From: Ctenosaura bakeri
Lineage: Eukaryota; Chordata; Lepidosauria; Squamata; Iguanidae
NCBI GenBank assembly: GCA_948474755.1
Contig: CAOLHI010002549.1
Location: 1-64,000 of the forward strand
Reading direction: 5' to 3'
DNA length: 64,000 nt
Below are positions 11,698 to 21,804 of the stretch, in pieces. The first letter of the stretch is position 1; the number at the start of each line of letters is the position of its first letter. A program made the translations under genes and the position numbers. Under the pieces are notes generated by a model. The model made no database searches and was not told the origin of the DNA. It was given only the letters and a program-made list of their open reading frames with translations.

Positions 11698-12451
11698 TGA
11701 GCTTGTCCGTTTTGCAAATTGCTGTTTCAGTTCCTCTTAGAAAAAGTCCCCAAAAACCAGAACTCGCCTCCTCTGAGACTTGTCCTGGGCTCCTCGGCGA
11801 AACACAAAAGACACGACATACACTAACTAACTGAGAAATAGAAATTGAGAGTTTGGGGAATGGATAAAAAGACACCTGGTCTCGTAGTCCTGGAGAGAAG
11901 ATGAGGTTGCAGGGATGGAAGCTCAGCGCGGTTCACTGAGGGGGGTTACTGGACAAACCAACAGCAAGGCGGGATGGAAGTCCAAAGTGTTCCAGGAAGT
12001 CCCAAAAGTGGGGACTTTTTATAGGGTGGATTTTACCTACAGGCTATGCTATGCTTGGTGAGAACAAAGGAATTTTGGAGCTGGACAAAGGAGTTAAAAA
12101 GGGCAGGTTTTGCATGTGGGAACCTGGATGACAAAGTATGGCCAGTATACTGATGGCCCAACATAAAGGAATGGCTCGGCTCTTGGCCATGTGGTTTTGT
12201 GAAGATGTGCCGAGCAAAGCCGGTTTGCAAGGAGGTTTTTCCCTAAAGCATCAGAGAGGCTTTAAATTTGCCTGAATGAGGTTTTGGAATGTACAACCAT
12301 TAACGGCCGCGTCCAATACATGCTTGTCTGGGGACCTCTGCAAACACGTGGAGTAGGGTGGCAGAGAAAGGTCAAGTAAAGGCCAAATTATTTGATATCA
12401 AAAGGATAGCTAGTGCTCTCACTCGACATATCATAACCATGATAACAGTAA

Positions 12452-13535
12452 AACTTGAACTTAGTTCAGAAATGCCTCACCAAACATGTTTTTTTTTTCC
12501 AGAATTCATAATGAATATCACTTTTTTTTGTTTGCTTCAGAGAGTTCTAAATTGACTTATAATGTGATGAACGTACATTAACATCACAATCCTAGCCATG
12601 TCTATTTGGAAAAAACTCTTACTGTGTTCCATGGGACTTACTTTCTGTAACTGAACACAGTATGCCTTTCAATATTTCACAGATGAAAGCTGGGACACAT
12701 TTGGCAAAGCAACCCTGGAGCGTGGTTAAGATGGCAAAAGCTAGGAGCAATTTATTTTTATCTTTAGAGACAGGGAAGATTACACCCTTCGTCTCCCTCT
12801 CACTGAATTAGTTGAATGCAAACTACTTTTGCATTTTGAGCTTAGTTTGCAGCAATTGAAGTAAGCTGATGATAAAGGGGACAGTGTGAAGAGACGACAG
12901 AAACTGGGACATTTTAAAAGCAGCTGAGAAAGTGGGATGGCAGGAGATTAGTTGAGACTGTCCCTGCCAAAGCAGGAGAGTTGGAGAGTAAGATATAAGA
13001 CTGGAACCTCAATAGCTTAGACTGCAAAGTGTATGCGCTGTCAGATTTGTATCTTAAGGTCAAGAAATACTCAATCTCCATAACCCACTCTCCTCAAATT
13101 ATTATTACTTTACTGAAAAAGCCATTGTCACACTATAGTTGTGTGTACGCGTGGGAAGGATTTCTCTATTTACAGGACTCCTGAACTGTTTTAGGCCAAT
13201 ACACTCCCCCCCCCCAAAAAAAACCCCGTGAAGTGACTTCTCATCATTACCTGGTTGGAAAAAGGGTTGCTTCTAGGAATCAAACAGGTCTTAAGCAGCT
13301 GCGTATTGTGTGGGAGGAACTTAGTTAAAATAATTAAATATCAAAAACCTCTGGGGAATGGGGTGAAGGTACAATCATACCCAATTTGGTGAGAGACAAG
13401 TGAAGGCCCTGGGCCCTGTCCACCTCTGAACTAAAGACTGAACACCCATTTCTTAAGGATGCTAGTTCTGGATTTCCTGTATTAAGTTGGACTACATGAA
13501 GCCACTTCCAATGACCCTTTATGTGGTCAGAATCT
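12452..13535. other. Unique or unrecognised DNA
   Basis: No recognisable family or exon is visible. A run of C followed by A lies at about 13206-13226. Confidence 0.5.
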
Positions 13536-13619
13536 TTTTGGTGTCATGCACATGTGCAAGATCCCTTGCACATGCAATTTTCCTTTTTTGGTCATTTTGC
13601 AGTGCATGTATTCAGTAGA

Positions 13620-13760
13620 TGGTGGCATTTTTTGCTGATGCATAATTCTTTGTCAGTGTCTTCAATGTACCATTGTCTTCACTGGGATTACAGAAACAGC
13701 CATTCCCCATAGCACAATGTAACAATAAGCAGACAAAGTGGCAAATACACAATCACATGA
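13620..13760 (+). repeat. Unclassified dispersed repeat (copy 1)
   Basis: 'gtcagtgtcttcaatgtacc', 'cactgggattacagaaacag', 'aacaataagcaga' and 'caaatacacaat' occur in the same order at 18.35, 23.40 and 24.45 kb, with a 3' part at 45.57 kb. I cannot assign it to a known family. Confidence 0.6.
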
Positions 13761-13765
13761 TGGTG

Positions 13766-14500
13766 ATTATATTGATTTGTATCCTGCTTTCCCCCCAAAA
13801 TTGGGACTCAAAAAAACTAACAATGTAAAAGAACAGTATAATTAAAAACATCTAGAAAGTAACACTAAAATAGAATTAGGCCATATCTGCACTACACGGT
13901 TATAGTGCTATTATTCTACTTTCAACATCTTGTGGAATTCTGGGGGTTGTAGTTTACTGAAGCCAAAGAGCTCTCTGGCTGAGCATTCTAAATGCCTCTC
14001 CCTAAACTGCAAGTCCCAGGATTCCATAGGTTGTTGAAAGTGGAATAATAGTACTATAACAGTGTAGTGCAGAAATAGTTTATTCACAGTATTAGAACAA
14101 TTTGAACCTCCAGTTACAAGAATAAAATATAAGTTAAAAAGACAAAAAAAAACCCTATTAAAAACAGTCCAGTTTTAAACAATACAGTCTGAAATAATAC
14201 AATGCTTATACAGGTGATGGGACTGAGACAAGGGCCTTTCCTGATGATTTCAGGGACTGGGCAGGCTCATACAGGGAGATAATGTCTGCCAGATAGCTTA
14301 GGCCTGAGCCATATAGGGTTTTAACCAGCAATGCTCCAGGACTACCTCCAAATTATGAGCCTGCATCTTCAGGGGGAACATAACCCCACAGGCTGAATCC
14401 CTATTCCAAGATCTATCTTTTGATTGACCAGTAGCACATCTGTCTCATCTGAATTTAGTTTAATTTCCTCCCCCATCCAGCCATTTGTTGCCCAATATTG
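13766..14500 (-). mobile_element. L2-type LINE 3' half, split by a MITE
   Basis: The tail 'gtatcctgctttccccccaa' begins the copy. After the MITE at 13879-14080 it resumes into 'ttaggcctgagccatatagg'. A minus-strand frame (14369-14572) reads 'NGWMGEEIKLNSDETDVLLV', matching the NGWM-x-NKLKLNPDKTEVLLV block just after the active site of L2-clade reverse transcriptases. Confidence 0.8.
13879..14080. mobile_element. Palindromic Harbinger-like MITE inside L2
   Basis: The ends are ggccatatctgcac and gtgcagaaatagtt. The left flank is tta (13876-13878) and the right flank is tat/tta. The inner halves mirror each other around 'tgaagccaaagagctctctgg'. It is younger than the L2 it interrupts. Confidence 0.85.
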
Positions 14501-14857
14501 GTGTTCAGCAGAAGGCTGATGTAGTGCAACTACAATGTAACTACAGTCTAGATTTACACTGTGCAAGAACAATGTGTAGACTTTCTTTAATCTGTTTAAA
14601 AATGATGAAAAAACTGATCTGAAACTGGAAGTGTGGCAGAAGATTTAGACTAAAGCAGATTTGCTCTCCCCAGTAAAGTTAAAGGTTTTACAGAAATGGA
14701 AACCATGGCTGACATCCTGCATTGCAGTTATGTATTTGTTACCTAGATCAGTAATGCTTCTGTATTTAGTAATACTATGAAGTTATACTCACTGCACTGT
14801 TGCTGTAATTGTAAATGTCCCTCACAACCTATCTTACTAGTCCACAGCTGCACTCTC

Positions 14858-14966
14858 AGCCTCACTCACTAATGGGAGGGGGCTAGAAATGTCATCCTGC
14901 TGCTCCCTGGTGATCAGGGAGCAGCAGGATGACATTTCTAGCCCCCTCCCATTAGTGAGTGAGGCT
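14858..14966. repeat. Perfect inverted repeat, 52-bp arms, 5-bp loop
   Basis: The left arm (14858-14909) begins agcctcactcactaatggga and the right arm (14915-14966) is its exact reverse complement, ending tcccattagtgagtgaggct. The spacer is gtgat. After one mismatch the pairing continues for four more bases. It has neither the TIR nor the interior of the window's MITE families. Confidence 0.95.
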
Positions 14967-15130
14967 AAGAGAAGAAGGATCCCCATCACAATTCTTCACT
15001 GCAGCATCTTTTCCTGGTTACAGGGGTCTGAAAACATCATCCTGCTGCACTCCAATTGCCCGAAGAACAGAGCTACATTACTCTGTGTAGCTGCTGCCGG
15101 TTAAACTTGGTTTGGAGATTGGGCCAGGAG

Positions 15131-16206
15131 ACATGCCTGACACCTGGCTTGACCACCGTACATGTGAAAGGGATCTAGGAGTCTTAGCAGACCACAAACT
15201 GAACATAAGTCAGCAGTGTGATGAGGCAGCCAAAAAAACCAATGCAATTCTAGGCTGCCTCAATAGGAGTATAGTGTCTAGGTCAAGGGAAGCAATATTA
15301 TGGCCCTTTCCACATGTGGAGGAAGCAATGCCCAGAAACACGCTGAAACGGAGCTTACCTGCAGCTGGGTAAGTCCATCGCCATGTGGAGCAGCACGAGT
15401 TCGCTGCTCCACACGCGTCAGCATCCTGCAGCGTCCCCCGGTGTCCAAAATGGTGGCTTCCGGCTGGCGGAGGCTCTCCACCAACCGGAGAAGCTCGCCA
15501 GCTGGAAGCCCACCCCCCGGCCGGTCTGCAGGCGTGCACTTGCATGCACCTGCAGATCCACACCGGGCGCTGCGACGGGGCTGCACGCCCCATGCTTTTT
15601 AAAAAACACAAGACAAGTGGTTTTCAAAAAGCACACGGCGCTGCCACTTCCAGTCGCCCCTGTGCGGATTGGGGTGTGGAACTACACAAAAGTAGTCCGC
15701 CCCAATCCACGTTACGGTGTAGACGTCCTCCATTAGAGGTCACTCTACACCATTTTTTGACCCTGTGTGGAAAGGGCCTATGTCTTTATTCTGACCCCAT
15801 CTGGACTTATGCATCCAGTTCTGGGCAACACAGTTCAGGAACAGTATTGATGACCCAGAACATCTCAAGAGGAGGACAACCAAAATGGTAGAAAGCCTGG
15901 AAACCATGCCCTTTGAGGAACAGCTTAGGGAGCTAGGGATGTTTAGCCTGATGAAAAGAAGGTTACGAAGGGACATGAAGGGATGTCATATGGAAGATGG
16001 AGCAAGGAAAAGAGATTACATCTAAACATTAAGAACATCTGGATGGTAAGAGCAGTTCTACAGTGGAATATGCTGCCTCAGAGTGTGCTGGAGTCTCTTT
16101 CTTTGGAGGTTTTTAAACAGAGGTTGGATGGCCTCTGTCCAGACTGCTTTGATTGTCTATTGGACTGGATGGTCCTTCTGCTCTCTTCCAGCTCTATGAT
16201 TCTATG
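15131..16206 (+). mobile_element. CR1 LINE 3' part, plus strand, split by a MITE
   Basis: From 'cacctggcttgaccaccg' the sequence encodes the C-terminal reverse-transcriptase region (frame at 15112-15372: 'TCERDLGVLADHKLN', 'AILGCLNRS'). It is interrupted by the MITE at 15302-15778 and continues through 'ggaggttttt-aaacagaggttgga' to the terminal 'ctctatgattctatga'. The frames are broken. Confidence 0.9.
15302..15778. mobile_element. GC-rich Harbinger-like MITE, 477 bp, TSD tat
   Basis: The ends are ggccctttccacat and gtgtggaaagggcc, and tat lies on both flanks (15299-15301 and 15779-15781). The interior holds smaller inverted repeats (tgctttttaaaaaacaca against gtggttttcaaaaagcaca). It is related to 24633-25099 and, in opposite orientation, to 32148-32583. 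It carries open frames of 100-168 codons that are compositional artefacts. Confidence 0.88.
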
Positions 16207-16208
16207 AC

Positions 16209-17200
16209 ATTGCTTAGTTACACATTCATAATTAATTAATTAATTAATTATCATAATTAAGTACGCAAAGTAGGATCTTGGTCCATATCTATAGGAAAGA
16301 TGTAGAGCAGTTTTGGATGGAAGAGTAACAGGACAACCTATGTGAAGTGATAGCAGTGCTGATATTATCCAAATATGGGAGGAGGCAAATGCAAACTGAA
16401 TAGACAGAGCAGAAGGGTAATGTGTGAAGAAAAATATCAAATTAAGCCTAAGCAGAAGACCAAGCAACATTCATTGCTGCTTTTGTCCACCCTTTATTAT
16501 GCTACAGAAAATAAGGGGTGTGATCACTTCATTCTATTAATATATTGCAAGTGCTAGCTGGCCTGCATCATGTCTGGGCTTGTACAATTGTTATCACTGT
16601 ATGAACAACAACAAAAGTCTGGGTGTAAATAGAAACTCATTAAAATCTCTGTCACAATATACTACAACCTCATTTATCTACAGGGCCTAAAAGAATTCAA
16701 ATCAGTTAGATAGGTTGAGGCTCACAAACAGGAATGTTATCTGTGGAGTATTACACTGATGTTAGGCTACAAGGATATTGAGAAAGAGGTGAGGGATGAA
16801 ATACAAGCCAATACATTTGGATAATTTGTATCCTGGTGCTCACCGGGTGGCCTGAACTTGTTCTCCGTGAATATCCTTCTCACAATTCTCTCAGAATTTT
16901 ATGCTGGCGCTTATTTTCATGTCTCCTTTTATATAAGCCAACAAATTACATTGTTCTAGTGGCTCATGAACATAAAATAGCAAAAATACACTATCAGAAC
17001 AAATTGTGGAATAAAAGGTGTTGGAAGGCAGATGGAGAGAAATAGAGATTATTTATTAGTGTCACAGCATGGCAAAAAGCATTTCACATGAAAACCATAG
17101 TATAATACCATTGAGGATTCATTCATTGAGATCCATAGGCTTATACTGTGTAAATTTGTTTTACTTTACATGCCTACAGATAGCCTCCTAGTCTCAAACA
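16209..17200. other. Unique DNA with a short (ATTA)n run
   Basis: The (ATTA)n run lies at about 16229-16252. No exon or repeat family is recognisable in the rest. Confidence 0.45.
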
Positions 17201-17233
17201 GTTTGTTATCTAAAGGAGGACACATAGCACAGA

Positions 17234-17626
17234 TTGGGAGATAGGTACAAGACTTTACAAAAAAAAACCAGATACCAGTTTCCAAATATCGATTCAGGAA
17301 ATGTCATCACAAGACCTAATCACACCACCTGCAATATTAAAGATACTTTTTCTTGCTCATCCTCTAATGGGATATATGCTATCCTCTGCCAGCAATGTCT
17401 TTCAGCACTCTACAGTTGTCAAACAGGACATTCTCTCCGCCACAAGATAAATAGATATAAATCAGACATTAGGAATGGGAATACACAAGAACCAGTTGCA
17501 GAACACTTCAGTCTTTCTGGACATTCTATCTCGGATCTCAGAACAGCAGTGCTTGTGCCAAAAAAAACTACAAAGAAAGATTGGAAACAGCAGAATTGGA
17601 ATACAGCCACAAACTCAGCCCATTGA
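17234..17626 (+). pseudogene. Penelope-like GIY-YIG endonuclease remnant
   Basis: The 130-codon frame reads 'FSCSSSNGIYAILCQQC' followed by 'ALYSCQTGHSLRHKINRYKSDI' in two steps and then 'PVAEHFSLSGHSISDLR'. This fits the C-terminal GIY-YIG nuclease of Penelope-like elements: GIY at about residues 46-48, a Cys pair just after it, YxGxTG (here YSCQTG) at about 60-65, the Arg/His helix, and the HF-x-x-x-GHS block. The usual glycine in YIGxTG is replaced, and the frame shifts near 17580, where a second frame carries 'GVNRDDGF'. No start codon context is expected because this is the C-terminal part of a larger polyprotein. Confidence 0.75.
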
Positions 17627-17825
17627 GAGTGGTGTGAACAGAGACGATGGTTTTTCTGGCATACAATATGTATTATACCACTAGTTAACATACCATCCTC
17701 ATCAGGACTCTATTGGACGGTTGATCTCCTTTCTGGTTCTCAACCAGCTTCACAGTACATTCCAATAACTCCCTCCACCAATCACTTGGATATCTATTCA
17801 GCTTGGTTTTATGCAACATCTTTCA

Positions 17826-18117
17826 TCCAATCATCGAACCATAGAGACCACAGGGGCCATCCAACCCAACTCCTTGTTATGGAGGAATATATATCAAAGC
17901 ATTCCAACAGATAGCCATCCATCCTCTGTTTAAAAGCCTCCACAAAAGGAGACTCCACTACACTCCGAGGCAGCATATTCCACTGCCAGACAGCTCTGAC
18001 TGTCAAGAAGTTCTTCCTGAGGTTCAGGTGGAATTTTCTTTCCTGCAGCTTGAATCCATTGCTCCATGTCTTAGTTTCTGCAGCAGCGGAAAACAACCCT
18101 TTGTTCCTCAACAACCA
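17826..18117 (-). mobile_element. CR1 3' fragment inside the Penelope-like element
   Basis: 'aaccatagagaccacagggg' to 'gcagcagcggaaaacaaccc' is the reverse complement of the CR1 3' UTR plus the end of ORF2 (frame 17809-18114: '[19 protein letters not shown]'). Confidence 0.9.
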
Positions 18118-18345
18118 TCATTAAAACTGAAGTGTCATCTCATCACCATATCCACAAGTTTTGCACTTCTGTTGCTACTCACACATATAGCCTGCTCATA
18201 AGGGCCTGTTCCTAGACTCTTTACTCCATGCATCTGATGAAGTAGACTTAAATCTACAAAAGCTTATGCTACCAATGTCTTTCAGCTAGTCGCAAAGATG
18301 CTAAATGATCCCTTTGCATACTGATCCAGACTGATGACTATGTCT

Positions 18346-18445
18346 TTGAATTCTGCATAAGTTAGTGCATTCAATGTACCACTTGATTCACTGGAATCGT
18401 GGATACAGCCATTGCTCATTCCAGATTGTGCAAAGGCATAGTAAG
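18346..18445 (+). repeat. Unclassified dispersed repeat (copy 2, partial)
   Basis: 'gcattcaatgtaccacttga', 'cactggaatcgtggatacag' and 'ccattgctcattccag' align with the copies at 13.62, 23.40 and 24.45 kb. Confidence 0.55.
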
Positions 18446-18533
18446 CAAGTATCTTAGAGGATGTTCAGTTGATCATGAAATATTTATATTTATATTCAGA
18501 AGGAGAGTGAAGTAGGGCTACTGTGAGTAAGGC

Positions 18534-18618
18534 CCCTCCCTAAACTGGAAACCCCAGGAATCCATAGGATGTTGAAAGTGGAATAATAGCGCTATAACGG
18601 TGTAGTGCAGAAATGGCC
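18534..18618. mobile_element. Half of a palindromic Harbinger-like MITE
   Basis: Only the right half is present: 'cctccctaaactggaaaccc', 'ggatgttgaaagtggaataa', 'gtgtagtgcagaaatggcc', then tta. Confidence 0.8.
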
Positions 18619-18734
18619 TTAGCTATGTATATGTGAATCTACACCAAGCAAGTGGGATGTAGGATCTTATAGAATGTTTTTCTATTTTTCATAATTCTTG
18701 GTACAATTTACCCTGTTTATCAATAAAGCCCTAT

Positions 18735-19132
18735 ACAGGTCCAGGTTATTTGAAGTACTGCACTCTCCCATACAAACCTGTCTATGTTCTGAGATCAGCT
18801 AAGGAGGACCTGCTCTTTCCCATCAGTCTTACAGGAGAATACCTTCTCAGTAGCTGCTCCTCAGCTCTGGAGCTCTCTTAATCTGGCATACTCCTTGCCA
18901 TCTTTCTGTAAGCAGGTAAAACCATTTTTGTTCTGGCAAGCTTTTGAGATTTGATCTTTCATGGGAACCAGGCCTTGTGCAATGTGCTGAACTTTCATTT
19001 GCTGCTTGTGTAATTGTTTTAAAGTGGCCTTAATTTAAGGATGGCTTAATTGCAGTTTAGGTTTTGTATGCTGTTCATTTTGAATATGTTTCTTTAACAG
19101 TTCTAAGTCCCAAACTGGGAAAAAGGTGGGAT
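18735..19132 (+). mobile_element. L2-type LINE 3' end, plus strand
   Basis: The plus strand encodes 'SVAAPQLWSSL' and 'LPSFCKQVKPFLF', matching the conserved L2 C-terminus (SVAAPxLWNxLP...SLxxFKxxLKTFLF). The tail follows with 'ctaagtcccaaactggg' and 'aggtgggatgt'. It continues beyond the inserted CR1 as 'atataaataaatacaatagt'. Confidence 0.8.
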
Positions 19133-19527
19133 GTAGAATCATAGAGTTGGAAGAGACCCCAGGGATCATCCAGTCAAACCCCCTGCTATGCAGGAACACA
19201 CATCAAAGCATTCCCAACAGATGGCCATCCAGTCTCTGGTTAAAAACCCAGAAGGAGACTCCGCCACACTCTGAAGCAGCATATTCCACTGCCAGACAGC
19301 CCTGACCATCAGGAAGTTCTTCCTGAGGTTTAAGTGAAATATCTTTTCTTGCAGTTTGAATCTATTGCTCCTTGTTCTAGTCTCTGGATCAGCAGAAAAC
19401 AAGCCCACTCCCTCCTCAACATGGCATCCTTTCAAATATTTAAACATGGCTATCATGTCTTCTCTTAACCTTCCCTTCTGCAGACTAAACATACCCGGCT
19501 CCCTAAGCATTTCTTCATAGGGCATGG
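19133..19527 (-). mobile_element. CR1 3' fragment inside an L2 tail
   Basis: It opens with agaatcatagagttggaaga and ends near 'cttcatagggcatgg'. The minus-strand frame 19166-19525 reads 'MPYEEMLREPGMFSLQKGRLREDM' in part, then '[21 protein letters not shown]'. The L2 tail resumes right after it, so the CR1 landed in the L2 A-rich end. Confidence 0.9.
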
Positions 19528-19559
19528 CTATATAAATAAATACAATAGTAACAACAACT

Positions 19560-20263
19560 TACACCAAATGTCCAAACTACCTGTCTTTCCCCCCTAATTG
19601 TTCACTTTTCAATAATTCACATTCCAAAACAGTGTTGTGTGATTTCTATTCTTGGGACTGCACGGGACTCCAAGGCTGTTTCTGTGGGGCTTGACCTGTC
19701 CTGACTCCCTGAACTGCTTTTTTTCTGGCCAAAGAAGTGTGAAACACATCTCCAGGAGAGGCTATTAACTTTTAAATAAGTTGCAGTCCCCACACTGCTG
19801 ATTTTTTTTTTATATACCCTTTTTTTTTAAAGCCAGAGGCAAGATTTGAAATATTTCCATAGGGGGTATTTTTGTCAGTCCTTGTGGCCCCGAGAGGGCC
19901 CTGGGAGCAGATAATTACCTCCTGGATGTGCCACAGTTGCCCATGACTGTTTTAACATGTACACATTTTATGACATCTTGTTCAATAAGCTAAACATATG
20001 ACCTCGTTAATTTGTCTATTATGATCATGGCACCATTGTCACAATTGGCTCTCAAACCCAGGCAGCTGTACCCACTGAAGGAGTTCTGCAGTGCTGGTGA
20101 TCAGGGTGCTGAAGGAGATGTCCAGCCCCTTCCCAGCAGTGACCCACTGTATGATGAGCAGTTATGCTGGGCCCCACAGAGATCCCTCCTGCTCCTCATT
20201 TGCACCATGGATTGCTAGTGTGATGGGGTGAATGCATCATCCTTCAGCACCTTGCTTTGCCAG
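19560..20263. other. Unique or unrecognised DNA
   Basis: No repeat family or exon is recognisable. Poly(T) runs occur near 19802 and 19822. Confidence 0.45.
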
Positions 20264-21079
20264 TGCTGCAGAACTCTTTTTTATATATATATATATATAT
20301 ATTATTGATTATACAGAAAGAAAAAAAACAAAACACAAACACAAAAATAAAACACCATGTGATACATCTAATAGTAAAACAAAAAGATTTCAACCAAAAG
20401 CGAACTTACATTATTATTTCTCTCTTATATAATTACAATCAAAAACTTATTCAGCTTATTCTATATCAGAGTACCTATATATCTTTATTACCTATCTCTA
20501 ATCATTATACTCATTATTATTATAGTAATATCATTCTTAATTCTATATTTTTCCTTTAAATTTAATCTAATGCTATTACTAAATATAATCTTATTACTTA
20601 ACATATTAAACTATCTCTAAAGGTAAACCCACTGCCCAAAGCAGATTATATTTTAACTTACTTTTTGTTTTGTTTTGTTTTTATTTTTTTTTGTTTTTTG
20701 TTTTTTTGTTTTGTTTTACAAAATTAAACAGCTCAACTCCAATTTAAACAAAACACCATATTATTATCACAAAAAAAGGTAAATAAACCCACCCCCCAGA
20801 GCCAACTTTTTATTTAATCCATTTTCCAAAATTGCCCTTCTTCTTGTGAAAGGGTAGCTTTACCATCTCTTATCAAAGCTTTTTCCAAAAATATTTTCCA
20901 AATTTCTTCAAAATCATTCCCTTTTACTAAACCTTTCATAAATCTAATTCTACATGTTAATTTATCATTGATTGCAATATTCCACACTTCTTTATACCAT
21001 TCCTCTATTTGAAGTTTTTCATTTGTTTTCCATTTTTCGCTATTATTAACCTCGCTGCAGTTAACAAATTTGTTATTAA

Positions 21080-21630
21080 TGTTGCATTATGTGGATGCAT
21101 AATGGACTCCTTGCTCCACAAATTTCTCACAGCTCTTGTGTGTGTGTGTGTGAGAACGCAAACTGTTACAAACTTGTTGTTATGGCTAGCCAGTTCCATG
21201 GGAAACTTTTCCTCAGCGTTATCAGCTTGTCCGGAACTGGCACACAGCTGCGCCATCATATGTGTTTTTGCTACATGACATGTTATGGCTATGAACTTGT
21301 TATTCACGCTTGTTGTCGTGAGGTGAAGGTGCCTAAAGCATGTTTACTGCATATCATATAAACCCCATGCCTTGTGTAAAAGTCTCTCTGTTCTTTTCTC
21401 TTTGCACTCTGTTGCTGATCTGCCATGATGTTCGGCAGAATAGATTTTGCTTCTGTAACTTAAGCTGTTTTGAAATTCTTTTTTTTTCTAATAAACGTAG
21501 TCAATCTGCTAGTATGACCTCAGCAGTGTTTTGTTACTTGCTACGTGAAGCAGGCATGAAGTCTAAAGCAAGCAGGAGTTTTTTTATTTCTTTTTATCAG
21601 CAGGAGTTTCTCGACTCCTGTTTTGCAACA
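21080..21630 (+). mobile_element. Solo LTR, 551 bp, inside L1; TSD attaa
   Basis: The ends tgttgca and tgcaaca are perfect inverted repeats, with attaa on both sides (21075-21079 and 21631-21635). A TATA-like catataaacc sits near 21355 and aataaa at about 21490, so the plus strand is the sense strand. No internal region is present. It belongs to a different LTR family from the TGTTAC group, and its 5-bp duplication does not by itself separate an endogenous retrovirus from a Gypsy-type element. Confidence 0.9.
21137..21152 (+). repeat. Short (GT)n run in the LTR
   Basis: About eight GT units lie inside the solo LTR. Confidence 0.9.
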
Positions 21631-21804
21631 ATTAATTCCTTCGTTACCTGAGTACACTCCACCTTATTATAAATAGACAACAACCCTATATTTGGACATA
21701 CTGGTACCTCAACTCCTGTTATCTCTTTTATCTCTTTAAAAACCTTTAGCCAAAATTCCGTTATCTTATTACAGTTCCACCACATATTGCTGCAGAACTC
21801 TTTT

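Larger units (their letters stand above)
8327..11798 (-). mobile_element. Long CR1 LINE inserted in the LTR (3.47 kb)
   Basis: It runs 3' to 5' on the plus strand: the terminal repeat (aatcatagaatcatag), 3' UTR, reverse transcriptase, endonuclease, then the esterase part of ORF1 next to 11.7 kb. Outside it the host LTR resumes. A short candidate target duplication is gaaat (8322-8326) against gaaac (11799-11803). The reading frames are broken by indels and stops throughout, so it is inactive. It is 5'-truncated within ORF1 but is by far the longest CR1 here. Confidence 0.93.
8107..12451 (-). mobile_element. Solo LTR (TGTTAC family), split by a CR1; TSD gtaa
   Basis: The left edge is tgttaccctg at 8111 and the right edge is gataaca ending at 12447. 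The tetranucleotide gtaa flanks both (8107-8110 and 12448-12451). The two LTR parts, 8111-8326 and 11799-12447, align end to end with the uninterrupted copy at 48629-49499, for example 'gagcactctct', 'aacaagaggcagggtaactt', 'ctggtctcgtagtcctgg', 'ggcgggatggaagtcc' and 'gatatcaaaaggata'. With the CR1 removed the LTR is about 865 bp. The TATA-like box (ctataaaa, as complement near 12020) puts it on the minus strand. There is no internal region or second LTR. Confidence 0.9.
17200..18345 (+). mobile_element. Penelope-like element 3' part, split by a CR1
   Basis: The coding piece with a GIY-YIG-type domain (17234-17690) is followed, after a CR1 insertion at 17826-18117, by a tail with 'catctgatgaagtagactta' and 'aaagcttatgctacc'. 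I associate that tail with reptilian Penelope-like 3' regions. The 5' part with the reverse transcriptase is not present. Confidence 0.65.
20264..21804 (-). mobile_element. 5'-truncated L1 LINE with 17-bp TSD
   Basis: The repeat tgctgcagaactctttt occurs exactly at 20264-20280 and at 21788-21804. Between them, on the minus strand, lies the C-terminal end of an L1 ORF2 plus a 3' UTR and an AT-rich tail (20281-20310). Two separated pieces of the protein are visible: 'WWNCNKITEFWLKVFKEI' (21597-21926 frame) and 'LLTAARLIIAKN' (21005-21307 frame), in the right order on either side of the inserted LTR. About 956 bp is L1 itself. Confidence 0.88.

Noticed and set aside
15385..15891. 168-codon plus-strand open frame
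   Set aside because: It lies almost wholly in the GC-rich MITE at 15302-15778 and runs into CR1. GC-rich DNA has few stops, and both strands show long frames here.
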